Below, in pieces: positions 11,353 through 23,513 of a stretch of DNA of 64,000 nt; within the stretch, counting starts at the first letter, position 1, and each line of letters starts with the position of its first letter. Location of the stretch: assembly GCF_021134715.1 (NCBI RefSeq), contig NC_060019.1:10678001-10742000 (forward strand), written 5' to 3'. This DNA is from Daphnia pulex (taxonomy: Eukaryota > Arthropoda > Branchiopoda > Diplostraca > Daphniidae). Below the pieces are notes generated by a model. The model was not told where the DNA came from. It ran no database searches and worked only from the letters and a program-made list of their open reading frames with translations. A program made the position numbers and the translations under genes.

Positions 11353-14300
11353 ATCGTTCAAATAACTGGCGGGTCCGGTTATAAACAACAACAGGATCTC
11401 GAGCGGACCGACCGAAATGTTTCGATTTCAATTCAATCAAAATTCCAATTCATCTCGATCGAATGGAAAACTTAAAAGAAAATCCTTCAATATGTGCGCG
11501 TAGATGTAATCCCCACCCAACGTAAAACAGAGTGAGGTACGGACGGGAGCGGTGGGAAGAACAGGACCGATCTGGGCGGGGAGACAGTTGGGACTGACAG
11601 ACCAACTCCTTTTGGCGTCTTGAGTCGACCCTCTTGAACTCGGTGTGGCACCAACACGCATCCAACAGCACCCAGCAGGAAAACTATCTGTACGAGCTAG
11701 ACGACGAGGGGTGGGGGGCGAACCATGTGACTCTGGGCACTCACGGAACGCGGGCAACGCATGCGTGCCATTGGTATGTGTCGTCGTCGTCGTTGGGCGA
11801 ACGCTGTTTTCTGCGGTCAGCTTTTCAGCGGGCCCCCTGGCTCTATGCGCCGTGTGGGTACGATCGATGCTATTTAGACTGCCGGTGCTCTTCTCTTATG
11901 AGAGAGAGAGATATCATTGATGCCCGCCCTATTGCACAGTTGAAATGCACGCCCCTTTCAAAGAGACGACCATCTGTTCCAGTCTTTATTCTCCAACACA
12001 GTCTCTCTCTTTAATAGTAGACTAGATTCTTATATGCGCGTTCCTGTTTGGCTAATTACCAGCTGACTTGAGTCAAAACCCAAGTGAAGCTCCTGTGTAG
12101 ATTAGAAACTCTCAAGCTATTCCTCCTCCTCCTCGCTCATCCTGAAAGTGATAATGGAAATTCGTTTCTCTTTTCGCCGTTTGATCTTCACTGTTGTGTA
12201 AGACGAGACGATAGACTTCCCGGATAAGGGAGAGAGGAGTATGAGGTGTTGAAATGAGTTTGCAGTTGACAGCGTTGACCCGGAGAAACCCAGCCCCCTT
12301 CTTTCTAACCCCCCTATACTACACTCAGTTTGCCAGCAGAGAGAAGAGAAAATTCAAATTATTTACTCAAGTTTTGTTTTACCGCCATCAGGAACTTGTT
12401 GTGACCAACAGTTATAGATATTTTCGGTTGCGGTTGATTAACAAGCGGAATGGAAATATGCCTTATGCCTATAACTATAATCGATTTGTGTGTCGTATCA
12501 AAAAGCTTCTCCGCCCCACTTTGAGTTTCGTTTCGGGTTGGAAATGAGGGCGCATCCGTCATGGATGGAGACGTCCATCACACAGCACCAAAAAGCCCCT
12601 CCAAAAACCTTGGAGTATCGACTCGAGTCAACATATAGAAACGATAACAGCAGCTAGTAGTAGTGCAACCCGAAAAAGTCAAGCAAATAATACAACCAAA
12701 TATGAGGGCGCCTTTTTTGTTAGTCTATTGTGTGTTTGCGCAATAGCTCTGGGCTGCTGCCCATATAGAACCACGGGGGGGGGGATTTAGCATATATACA
12801 CACATATATAAAAGACGAGAGGCAGCAGCACACACATGTGGGCCGACTCTTAAACTCTCTCACCCCTCACTTTTGCACCGCGATCATGAGCGCTGTATGA
12901 CGAGGGATTATGGGAGGATGACGGGCCGGCAAACTCTGTGACGCAATCGCCGATATTTCGTGAGTCACACAGTCCCAAGCACTTGTATATAACTGAAAAA
13001 TATTTCTACATCTGAATGACATTTACCCTAAGAGTCGGTTGCTTTTTTTGAAGGGGGGTTCATAGTATAACTACTGCCGGGCGTATATTATTGATAATGG
13101 ACGGTGTGGCGAACGGCGCTCGGTCGCGTGCCTCAGCGGCTGCCAAAGTGCAACAGGATCTCGACCTCCTTCCCCCCTCCCACCCCTTTTAGCGGCGAGT
13201 TACATGGAGGAGTCGATCCCTTTTATTTCGCCAAATCTGATGATCCGATCTATTTATAAAAAGGTTAGATGTCTCTGTACTGCTGTGCTGTGGAGAGACG
13301 ACATGTCAACAGACCTTTTCTATATGCAGGGTCTCTTGTGTGTCGGGGTGAAGAAACGTGTACACGGGAAATGTTATTCATAAGAAGAGTCTATTATTAT
13401 TATATCCGATAAAAGACTCCCGTCGCCGAACTGAATAGTATTTTAGGCCTTTTGTAAATTCAAATGATGGATCGTTGGCGCCCAATTTGCGGAATTGAAT
13501 TCGACTGCTGCGCATGCTGTTTAGCATATTTTAGCCACTTTGCAGAGCTGCTTGCGTGTCGACTGGGGTTTTCTCAGGCCGGCGACACTAAATATTATAG
13601 ACACTGTTGAGCAACAAACAAACAGACATGAAAATGTGTTTAGCCCGGCAGCAGCAGCAGCATTGACGTTGACAGAATGGGTCGGGTCTCTTTCTCTATT
13701 TAGTATTCAAACACTAACAGCAGTAGCAAAGCAGCAGGGGGGTCTATACTTGTATAAATGTACACATAAAAGAATAAAGAAAAAAAGGGAAATTTGTCAC
13801 TTTGTCAGGGTCTTAATACACGCTGGTCGACATAAGGCGCTATCATTAATAATTTCATTCCGGACGCGTTGCGTGTTGTGTATTTATAGACGCCGTCGTG
13901 ATGATATTCATCTGATTTTGATTCAATTGGATTTAATGCGGTCACTGATATATCCATCGATAATAACGCGGAGGGATGACTTTCAACGGGACTATCTCTC
14001 TCTATGGGGTGGTGGTGGTGGTAGAGAAAGAGTTGGGGGGTGAAGAACGAAGAAAGGCGATTGGTCATAATACGGATCGTTGATCTGCAAGTAATAAAGG
14101 AAGTTGCGAGATCAATGAGCGGCAGAGACACACACACAGAGAGTAGAGGGGTTCGTTACAACCCCTTTTCTTTTCCCCCTGATTGTTATAGTCTAAAAGT
14201 CTATACGGCCCTGTTTTTCCCGATGGTAATAATAATATACGAGAGAGTCTCTTTTTGTCGGAGGCCATCTAGATCTCTATGCAAGTTATATAGGAGCGAT

Positions 14301-17300
14301 GCGCAACAACAACAAAAGCAGCAGCAGCAGCCAAAATGTCTATTTCGTTTTTCTGGGTTGTAGAAAATCTATTATAATATTATATGAACGGGCTGGTGTA
14401 AACAAGATATATCTTCTCGCCAGGGTTATATAGGATAGATTCGTCTCGAGCGAATGTTGTTGTAAAATAATTTGGTTTGTTTACCCATGCACTTCTCTCT
14501 CTCTCATAGCTCCAAGATTCGATTTAGATTCGAGTGTGTCTGTGTGTCACTCCATCCCAACGAGATCGGAATTTTTTTTAGCCATTCACGATTTTCTCTC
14601 TCCCGCGGACAGATAAAACGGCAACCCAAAAAAAAAAATCTATCCCGGAAAGAAGAAGAAGAAGAGTATAACATCCACATAAAAGAGAGAGAGGCCGATG
14701 GGTGATTACCATATGAAGAGCTGGAGGCCTATAAACGAACGGGATAGAATATAAATAAAAGGCCGAGAGTGTTATATATGACTATAGGGGGGGTTGTACA
14801 TGTATACAAAAGTAAGGGGGGAGTAAAGCGAGTGGGGGGGGGGGGGTATAGAACAGAGAGAGAGAAATGTAATATGCAATATATCCAGTTGGGGTTGCGT
14901 GTAATTGTGAGGGCACAACACTGGGGGTGTGTATGGGAGATTACAGAAGTTTGCATCAAGGGAGCAGATCATGGGCGAAGGGTGTCGCTGTCGAATTTCT
15001 ATGGGGAAGAAAAAAATAGAAAAAATTCTCCAGAGGGAGTCCCTCGGTCCCTTTTCGTGGGCGAAATGTGTTGCGTGACTCACGAGCGCACCCTGTGCTT
15101 GCAGTAAGGGGGGAGGAAGAGGAGGGTATAAAGAAAAGACTGCTGATGCGTTAAATAGTCCCGGTCACTGATGGCAAGTCTCATGATTCTCACCGCTGTA
15201 TACAAATACATGTTCACTCCGCCGTGTCGTTTGCCATTATTTTTCCAACCCCTCCGGCCGTTTTCCTATAATATGGAACCCAACAATATATTATGAAAAG
15301 GAGAAATGGTCTTTCTATATTACATATTGCGTAGTAGTATAAGATGTGTAGATTTTATATCCTCAAAACTGAAATTGTCTCAGCTGTTTAGTTTCCCCAA
15401 TTTTTCGATCGGCACTTCGCTACCCCCTTTGGGAAATGAAATGCTGATTAGACATATAAATAAAAGTATAGTTGGACGTGATGTGGTTTTTCAAATGATG
15501 AAAACGTTTCATTAGTCAGGCTCCATATATCCAGCAGCAGCCCAGTCTCATATATAGTTTCAATGTGCCGTGGTGGTGGTGATGATGACCATCTGGTTGT
15601 TTCTTGCGGTGTCGGATGAGGGTTGCGATTGGTTTCGCTCCGATTAAGGGAAAACGAACCCAAAAAAAAGGAGGAAAATGTTAAGGGGGGCAGCTCCCAC
15701 TTTAGATAATATCCATCCATCCCCTCTTATTCTTGATATTATATGTACCTACGTATATATATCGGTCGGATGATGAATGAACGCCGATCATCGGATACGG
15801 CACCGAAATGACGAGGGAAATATCTTGACAAGTTGCGCCTTGATAAATGATCGGATCAAAGAACATCCAGGCCATAGAGAAAAAAAAGACGATCCATCAA
15901 TGCGAATGCGGAAGAGACCGCGCTGTGTCCATTGCGCAGGAAATGAATGATTTTATGTACAAGGCCTATATATTGATACAGCTGTGTGGCCGCCAATGTT
16001 AACTCTACACATTTATAGACAGATTCAAATTAACACTATATCCGACATCATCTACTTGTAACCATTGCGAGGGGATTTAGTGTTTATATGCGCCATTTAA
16101 AAAAGAAAAAAGTCGCAATGTAGACAGGAGATATGCGGTCCCGCCGGTCCCCCATCACCCCGGACGCGGTAAATGGAATCTCGGATGGATGTAATCCGTC
16201 GTGTATAATTCCATCGCGGCGCAAAGCACACAGCCATTTTGATTGACGGGCGCTCTGCTGCGAGCTTTGGATTTCTCAAATTATATATCTCGAGAGAAAC
16301 GCGCAACACATCACGGAATTTGATTGACTTTCCATTTTGAAAATAAAATAGACGGAGAGTATAGCGCGCTAGCTGGCTGGATGGCTGGTATAGATGGTAG
16401 CAGCAGCACTCAAATCATCAAGCGACCAAGTGGAATCAAGTGGAGGATGACGCCCCCCCCCCCTGATGCGTGACACACACCAAATACCATCCAGAGTTCA
16501 AAGCAGCTGAAAATGCCATCGCCAACATATCCAATCCGATTATACACGAAAGCGAGTTGATCTAATCCTGTACACCAGACGAGCTGCTGCCGCTGTTCGC
16601 AACGTCACATGTAAACCATTCGGAGATGTAGATATAAATGTGGCCCTAGAGGTATCTCTCTCTCCGATTTTTACCGGTATAAATACACAGGGCGGGGGAA
16701 GGGAGGCTTTATTGCAATTCGCGCGGGATCGACCCTCGGCCACGTCATAGCAGAGGGTGGCGTTCGGATGTTAGTAAATAGTTCACCCTCTTCATGAATT
16801 GATCTCGAGGAGTGATCCCTTTCTCTTCTTTTTTTTTTCTCTGCTCTTTTCGGTGTGTTGCATATGTATAGATGACAGTCTGTACATGGTATAGGAGCAG
16901 AGTTATATTGTATAGGAACTGGGACGTTGACTATCAAAAACCCTGATGCGTGATTGCCTCCACTCTCTCTCTCCCTTTTTCTTCTCTACGACTGTCGTAT
17001 AGACATAAATGTATATTCTTGTGTTATAGGGGTGCAGGGTGGGCTGCCATTGGGTGAATGGTGTATAGGGGGAACGTTCTCATTTATTGATGAAGAATTT
17101 AAAAGATCGGCGTGACTCAGCCCGCGGCTGCGGTTTGATCCATTTTCTATAGACCCGGCGACTTCTCCCCCACAAAATTAAACCAGGGGAGGAAAAAAAA
17201 AATAGCAAGAGGAAATACTTTTTTGTTATTAGAGGGGAAAAATTTAAGGGAGTAATGTATTACAATTGATGATGATATGCACTCTAAGAGATGATGGAAA
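11353..17300. other. Gene-poor low-complexity stretch upstream of the LHFPL-type gene
   Basis: No gene is supported. G-runs (12775-12784, 14834-14846), a C-run (16453-16463), GA/TC and TATA-rich microsatellites and CAG patches dominate. The first kilobase should hold the LHFPL-type promoter and 5' leader, but no single clear TATA/initiator pair stands out. The remaining open frames look random. Confidence 0.45.
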
Positions 17301-19619
17301 AATGGAAAAAAAGGCTAAACAATAAGTTGGGATTTATATTGATCAATCAATCAAAATCACATCCCAAATCTTTACTGTTGTTGGGAAGGAAGAATTTTGT
17401 GGTTTTTTTGAAATATAATACTTTAATCTACACCATCTAGTGCTACATTCATATTTTGGTTACTTTGGTCGAACTCATTTGAGCCTCAACGCCATTAAGT
17501 GTGACATTTACGTTTTTTAATGCTGTGCTGTCATTTCATCATATATGAAATTTTAAAATTAAATCATATTAAATCAATTTGATTAATTCATTAAAACTTC
17601 AGAAAATTGGCAGCACTGCGCCACCGCATCCAGTTCTCACGGAAATTCGTCTGCTAAAGTAGGCAATTCTCACGTGTCACGTCGGTATTTCTGGAGGGTC
17701 ACGTACGGTAAGAATGTTATCATAGCATAGTGTTAAAGTTTCAGCCACAGAACATTGATTTTTCTATTATTATGAGAGTTTGCAAAATAAGTCCGTTCAC
17801 GCAAAAGTTTTGATTGTTTCCCTATTTCTCAATCGTAGTACTTGTGCTATCTTCGGTTGTCCCGCCCTCCTACAGCTACAGGTTGTTACGTGTTGAAACG
17901 AAAGAAGGCAAGTCAGGGAAATGTATGAAACAGCCCAGGGTTTCAATATCTGTGCAAGAAGTGAGAAATGGTTTGTTGTGTTTAATGATGATAAGAAGCT
18001 TGTGTTACATGTGTCTTTATCGGCCAATGTTACCCCATCACTTAGCTTAAAAGGCGATAGCAAGTCTAACTATCCTCTCTCTCTTTAGATACTATGTGTA
18101 ACTGGTGAAATCAGCAAGAATCCAGAAACGAAGAAAGAGTACCTGATAAAGTCAACCCACTTTCATGTGAGCTACCAGACACAAAATGATATAGAAGATA
18201 CATGATGAAAGATCAAATAATCTCTTAATTTCTAGTCTACATGGATCCTAGTTAAAAATTGGGCAACAAAATATTGCTGCTGAAGTAAAATGCTACCCAG
18301 CAAATGAGAAGATCGTCGACGTTGGTGACGAAACGTATGTGAGGGATCGTTGACAGGCAGCCCAGTATTCGCCCACGTGTTCCAGGTTCGACAGAGAGAA
18401 TGGTGGAGCAATCTTCCGTGGCTTATGTGCTACAACACGAGCAACGAGATTAAACAGTAAGACTTCCAAAACTCTTGTCTTGATTATATTTGAAGTTTAT
18501 CATGTTTCAGCTGATGCAGTGTAAGTACTTGTTTTGTTTGAAGTGTTAACACATTGTTTCTAACTTGAGGAATTTAATTCTTACTAATGGTAAAAATGAT
18601 GAAGTTGCCAGTAATAATAATTTCTTTTATTCTTTTAAGGTTCCAGACCTACAAATTTTGTTGTAATAGTCGATACATCCGCGTCGTTACAGAAAGGTGG
18701 AGCAATCTTCTGTAGCTTATCTGCTACAGCACGAGCAACGAGATTAAACAGTAAGACTTTCGCAACTCTTGATTGTATGTATTCTTTTGTTTACTAATAT
18801 TAGATGTTCCATTAATTATTGACTGAACTGTTCAAATTAACTTTCTCTGTGTCCTGGGATAAGTATAAATATGTCCTATATACAAAAGGTTAGTAGGATT
18901 GGGACTTATGGAGAGGTTACTTATCTTGGATAAGTTATCTAAGTTAACCAAATTCCATTTCCTTATTAATTCTGTTGAACTTAAAGGCATTACAAATTGC
19001 AGTAAGACATTTTAGATAGCCTACATCAGATTTGAATGGGAACAATTTTCAACAGGAATAACTAACTACATATGCAAAATTGAAAAAAAATGGAATATCA
19101 AAAAGAATGCGTTTTAGCGATTTTGGTCCAACGCAGGTTTTGTTTACTACCGGCAATGCTAGATGGCGCTTGCGTATCCTGATGTTGTCAAACACATCGT
19201 CATGATACCGTGTCATAGTTTGAGTTCTTTTTTTTTGTTCATTCGTAATTTCTCCAATTAGATCGAAGGAGAGGACCTTCGATGATATACGATACAGTTA
19301 ACACTGATATTTAAATTATTTTGCTTACTTTGTTTGTTTCTATTCTGGTTATGCAGAATGAAGTGAGAGAATGCAGCCGTCAACGACACCGTCTTCATTT
19401 ACTTCCCTCGCAGGTTGCTGATCGGTGATACACAATGAACAAGGTAAACTTGTATGATTGATGTTTCGATGCTAACACGACATTCCAACATTCATCAACC
19501 AAAATGTTGTCAGGAAGATAACTGCATAAAAGGCAGTAACCAAACAAGTTATTATTCAACTTAACCCTTTGCTTCATTCTTTCACGCACTTTTTTATGAA
19601 TTAAATTTCATTGTCATGA
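17301..19619. other. Gene-poor AT-rich sequence with a short duplicated segment
   Basis: No coding gene is recognised. A segment of about 76 bp at 18402-18478 recurs at 18696-18771 with a handful of differences. Both copies include AGCAACGAGATTAAACAG followed by TAAGAC, which could be a duplicated exon end of a non-coding transcript. Confidence 0.4.
18402..18771 (+). repeat. Short direct repeat, two copies of about 76 bp
   Basis: Copy one is 18402-18478 and copy two 18696-18771. They begin GGTGGAGCAATCTTC and run through CACGAGCAACGAGATTAAA to ACTCTTG. Differences are mostly single bases. The spacer of about 220 bp is not repeated. Origin unknown. Confidence 0.6.
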
Positions 19620-19701
19620 GCAGTTGTGGCCGAGTGGTTAAGGCGATTGACTAGAAATCAATTCCTCTCTGAGGGCGTAGGTTCGAATCCTACCAACTGC
19701 G
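19620..19701 (+). tRNA. tRNA-Ser (anticodon AGA)
   Basis: An 82-nt intronless gene. The acceptor stem GCAGTTG pairs perfectly with CAACTGC, followed by discriminator G at 19701. The D arm contains the A-box-like TGGCCGAGTGG, and the anticodon stem ATTGA/TCAAT encloses loop CTAGAAA with anticodon AGA at 19653-19655. A long variable arm typical of serine tRNAs follows, then the T arm GGTTCGAATCC, which is the B box. A run of five T at 19706-19710 is the expected RNA polymerase III terminator. It reads UCN serine codons, with A34 normally edited to inosine. The CCA end is not encoded. Confidence 0.96.
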
Positions 19702-19705
19702 AATA

Positions 19706-19710
19706 TTTTT
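19706..19710 (+). terminator. Pol III T-run terminator of tRNA-Ser
   Basis: Five consecutive T start four bases after the discriminator base of the tRNA, the standard RNA polymerase III stop signal. Confidence 0.8.
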
Positions 19711-20722
19711 GCCTTTGCATTCATATTTTCTGGGTTCGTCGGTAAGCCAGTTCACTACCAATGAATTAATCAAGCTCTACGAATTAAAAAAGAAAGTGTC
19801 GGTAGAATATTTATTTGTTTTTGGTGTTTTTTGTTTATTTTTACAATGATTTTTTTAAAGAAGTAACAAGGGGTTAACTGATTATTAATGACTCTATTAT
19901 CAGGCAATGATACTCCTTGGGTAATTTAAAAAAAAATGAAATTCAATTTAAAAAAGTATATTGGGTTGTCCCATCTCTTACTACATATTTTGTATCAAGA
20001 CAGGAAGCTCTATCTTGATGGCAGCTCTTGACTCTGGAGTTTAACACAGCATCTTGATCAGACTCAAATAGGAAAGCAACAAGTACAATGACAACTCTCG
20101 GAGTTAGGAACAGCATTTTGAGCAGTAGTACAAGAAAAATTACCCAATAAAGGTACCATCGTCAATAAATTAAGGAAATATTTAAAATTTGTGTGACTGT
20201 TCTAGTGAAAAATCCTTCCTTATTTCTCTTTTCAGACTCAGGAAACTTTGGATCACGACCGTCATCGGCGAGAATTTGGTTCATTGCAAAACTCATGTTT
20301 GTCGAAAAACTGACAGCGGGAAGAAATTGGATAATTTGGTGATGAAACTCATGCCATGGATGACAGTTATACGTGACACAGTTGACAAACGAGCTTGAGA
20401 TGCATAAAATAATTCAAAATTTGCGGGAATTTGAAGAATTAGGTAGGTGAAGGAGGTATGAGAAATCCAAATGCGCCGTCATTTTCATGGTTCACGTCGA
20501 TCCGCGTCCAGCTAGTATTCACCTAGTGCAGCTAACTCCCAAAAGCAAGCAGAGGTACTTTTGACTTTTTGACATCATGCCTCCTCTTGATTTGAGGTAT
20601 TGTTTGGTGATGCTTCCATCTTCTTTGAAATATTTGGTACACAAATAAGTAACATCCATTCTCATTTCAAGGTTATTCTGCGCCGCTATTCAATGGATTG
20701 AATCCGTTGAACCTGACGAGAG

Positions 20723-20874
20723 ATGACATCTCAGCGACGACGAACTGATGTGCCGTCATTCAGCAATACTGCTCACTTGCGTGCTGTCCTTTCGTCGCTC
20801 CGATTCATCGAGGAGTTGAGCCTGGTCCAGCTACGCGGCCAGCTGCCAGAACAATTGGATTACCCAGCCGACTT
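20723..20874 (+). CDS. Orphan exon-like ORF (MTSQRRRTDV...)
   Basis: An ATG at 20723 opens 50 codons with ordinary protein composition (RAVLSSLRFIEELSLVQLRG in the middle, ending QLDYPADL). It runs straight into a consensus donor, GTAAGT, at 20875 in phase 2. I do not recognise the protein and could not find a convincing downstream exon in frame. It could be the first exon of a lineage-specific gene, a pseudogene remnant or chance. Confidence 0.3.
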
Positions 20875-21043
20875 GTAAGTTACTCTAGCTCTCAACACAG
20901 CACAGAGTTTTACTCTTTAGATTATGTTTGGCTGTTTGCCATGTGTGATGGCGTTTTCTTGTGTGGGACTACACTAATCTTTCCCTATCGAAACTGGCCT
21001 CACACTCCTCACTTCTTCCTTGTCCAGGTTATCTCCCTGGACA

Positions 21044-21083
21044 CAGTCAATCAAGGCAGTGTCTCCCCTTTCTTGATTGACTG
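21044..21083 (+). repeat. 12-bp perfect hairpin, also present at 23794
   Basis: CAGTCAATCAAG (21044-21055) pairs perfectly with CTTGATTGACTG (21072-21083) around a 16-base loop. The related hairpin at 23794-23831 keeps its stem, with one base change giving a G-U pair, and keeps a similar C-rich loop. That pattern would fit a structured RNA but may simply reflect duplication. Confidence 0.5.
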
Positions 21084-21495
21084 AACTTTGTGAGGAAAAT
21101 TGAACATTTCATATTGATAAAATTAATTTAATGGAGGTAAAATATAAATATTTATGATGAGGGATGATAAACATATGTAAATAATAGTGTCAATAAGCTT
21201 GTAAAGTTATATTTTCTTCTTTAAAATACAATTTTGTATATATATATCTTAAGTATCCTAACTAATTTTCATGATGTTACTTTCTTCTTCTGTTTTTTGT
21301 TTTCATTTTCATAAAACATACTGCACCAACCAATTAAATTAAACGAAAGACCCATAATTTTATTTGATGGTAGGGGTCCTGATGCTCTCTCAAGCGCGAT
21401 AATAACACTGCGTTATTATTTGTTTGGCGTAGAAAGTTTTTTGATCTTGCAGTAGTCGATTGAATCACTCCTAGATCATGTAAGATCAGATTGTC

Positions 21496-21696
21496 TCAAT
21501 CGTATACTGCATGAGTGCATGGATGAGATTTGAGTGACAGAGATGGAAGAGATTTGACATGACGACAGACAAATAAACGAATAACACACTGAATTGTGAC
21601 ACCAAGGACAGCAACAGGAGCAGAAACTGCTTTAAGCACACCTTTCACCATCTCATTAGGCAGCATCTCCAGTAACAGCCGAACATCAATGGCCAT
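21496..21696 (-). CDS. Orphan 66-codon ORF behind a strong splice acceptor
   Basis: On the minus strand a good polypyrimidine tract and acceptor (TTTCTTTTAG) lie just upstream of ATGGCC at 21696. The frame reads MAIDVRLLLEMLPNEM, with a hydrophobic middle (VSAPVAVLGVTIQCVIRLFV) that could span a membrane, and stops at 21496. No family is recognised. The acceptor next to the ATG argues for a real terminal exon, but length and isolation keep this uncertain. Confidence 0.27.
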   Translation of the reverse strand: MAIDVRLLLEMLPNEMVKGVLKAVSAPVAVLGVTIQCVIRLFVCRHVKSLPSLSLKSHPCTHAVYD

Positions 21697-22191
21697 CGAA
21701 ACCTAAAAGAAACAAAGAAATATTTATCACAAGTAAGACCAAGTGCAGGATGACAGGAATGCAGTTAAAAGTTTAAAAGGTGATACGTAAAGGTAGGAGA
21801 ATAAGATATTTCGTCAACAATCTGGAATCACTAACAGATGTAGTAGCATTTAGAAGCACTTTTCATTGTAGAATTACCTTGGGGATTTCGTCTGTTGTGA
21901 TGTGTAATGCTGCGGTTGAAGACGACGAGATACAAATTTGCAGGGATGAATATTACGTGAGTATCACAGTTATTTTCCCTTATTTGGTAGTTCTTTTAAT
22001 TGAGTGTCAACGTCTCAACAAGCGAGATTGGATCGGACATTGTTTTCATGGTACTGTCAAACGTTTCTTCTTTCTGATGCTAGACAACATAGCTTTTGAT
22101 CATTTTCCACTCAGTTTAGTTACGCTTACTTTGCTTCTCGCTACTATTATAAACAAACTTTTGGGTGATAACTGTCATTTTCTGTTTCGAC

Positions 22192-22581
22192 AACAAAGCT
22201 CACTTGTTAGATTTATAATATTGTGTTTTTTTTTTCTACTTCCGGTTTTCTCTTTTTTGTCAGTAGTTCAGTAAATATTCATCTGACGTACAAAAGAACC
22301 ACATATTCGTGATCCTCGTTCAATTTGTGGTAAAGTTCATGTTTTATTTTGTACGAAAGCGTACTTCCGGTTTTAAGAATTTTCCTGAACTATAGTTCAG
22401 GAAAATTTTCGATTTTGACCAAAATCTGGATTTCGCTTAAATTACACCTAATCGACCCCAAATTTTACGTAGATCACGAATATTTAGTTTATTTTGACGA
22501 CAGCTCAATGGTTAAGGCGCTATCGCTTACTTCCGGTATACTTCCGGAAAATTTGCATAAAACTAGCAAGTGAGCTTTGTT
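22192..22581. mobile_element. Fold-back element with 19-bp inverted ends
   Basis: The left end AACAAAGCTCACTTGTTAG (22192-22210) and right end CTAGCAAGTGAGCTTTGTT (22563-22581) are inverted repeats with one mismatch in 19 bases. The interior has further inverted matches, for example ATATTCGTGATC at about 22302 against its complement near 22477. It also carries a perfect 30-base palindrome at 22378-22407. No coding capacity and no clear target-site duplication are visible. This fits a non-autonomous fold-back or MITE-type element; the superfamily is unknown. Confidence 0.6.
22378..22407. repeat. Perfect 30-base palindrome
   Basis: The half-site AATTTTCCTGAACTA is followed immediately by its exact reverse complement, centred between 22392 and 22393. 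It lies near the middle of the fold-back element and could extrude a cruciform or form an RNA hairpin. Confidence 0.85.
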
Positions 22582-23513
22582 CTCTGTAGAATTCTAAAGA
22601 CTCTATGCTAACTTTAAGCAAAGAGAAATGGTCTTTTTGATTACTTTTATGACTTGTGACTATCTAAGGCCAGTCCTTTAGATAATGAGTTTTGAACGTG
22701 TCAAATAGATGGCGTGAAAGAATGTTGTTTGTTGTGTCAGATACGGGCTTATGGCGGCTCGTTGCCAAAAGTTTAGCTACAGCTATTTTCTTCGAAAATT
22801 ACTAATGAATTCGCTGGTAAATTGACTAGATTTCGTGTGCAATTTGTTTGGCATTGTTCTTTACCGTTTATGTGTTTAATAACATCATCATTTCTCATCC
22901 ATTTCCAGGAGAAAATGTGAAAGGTGCATGAAGCCTGTACTGTCTTGTATTGTGTTAAAAATCCTGGTATCCTACTGAATATGTCATCCAAATGACAGAG
23001 TGGTAATAACCAATGCTAGCTTTAGTACAGTATTGCTGGAACATAGTCTTCTCATCTTTTATCAGGATTCATCACTATTATCGGCTTAATCATTCTATGG
23101 GACTTGCCAGATCACCAAACCCATCACGGACCAATCTCTCATTCCATCTTCTAGAGAACCTTGGATAACCGATTGCGATTGGTGGCCGGTGTAAGTTTAC
23201 TTTTCATGTCACTGAACTTATTTTGTTGCTGTCTTATATGTATTTAAAGTATTGTTCTGCACTTATGTCTATCTAATGTTTAAGTTAAATTATTCTTCTA
23301 GATCATAGACATCAAGCACATTGATGCCACAAATTATAGACAAGGTGACTTTATTTTTTATTTACAGGTTCTTGGGTTTCTAATGTTGCATGACAGACTT
23401 TATGAGAAGTCATGTCCATTGAACAAAAAGGACAAAGACTATACAGTAACCCGTTGGCTGCTAGCCTGCTACCCTTGAATATCCCCTTTTACTTCATGAA
23501 AATGTAAACAGGC

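Larger units (their letters stand above)
20583..21083 (+). repeat. Diverged duplicated segment, copy 1 (paired with 23514-23831)
   Basis: The 20-base string CCTCTTGATTTGAGGTATTG at 20583-20602 recurs exactly at 23514-23533 and looks like an exon end (GAG|GTATTG). About 450 bp further on, ATCTCCCTG and a hairpin (21044-21083) also recur in the second copy at 23781-23831. The middle parts differ. This suggests an old segmental duplication of a spliced transcription unit. Confidence 0.5.

Noticed and set aside
21780..22274. 164-codon plus-strand open frame
   Set aside because: It starts at GTG, not ATG, and runs into the fold-back element. The hydrophobic sequence comes from T-rich DNA and no family is recognised.
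22503..22530. tRNA-like A box in the fold-back element
   Set aside because: GCTCAATGGTTAAGGCG resembles a D arm, but no B box, anticodon arm or acceptor stem follows.
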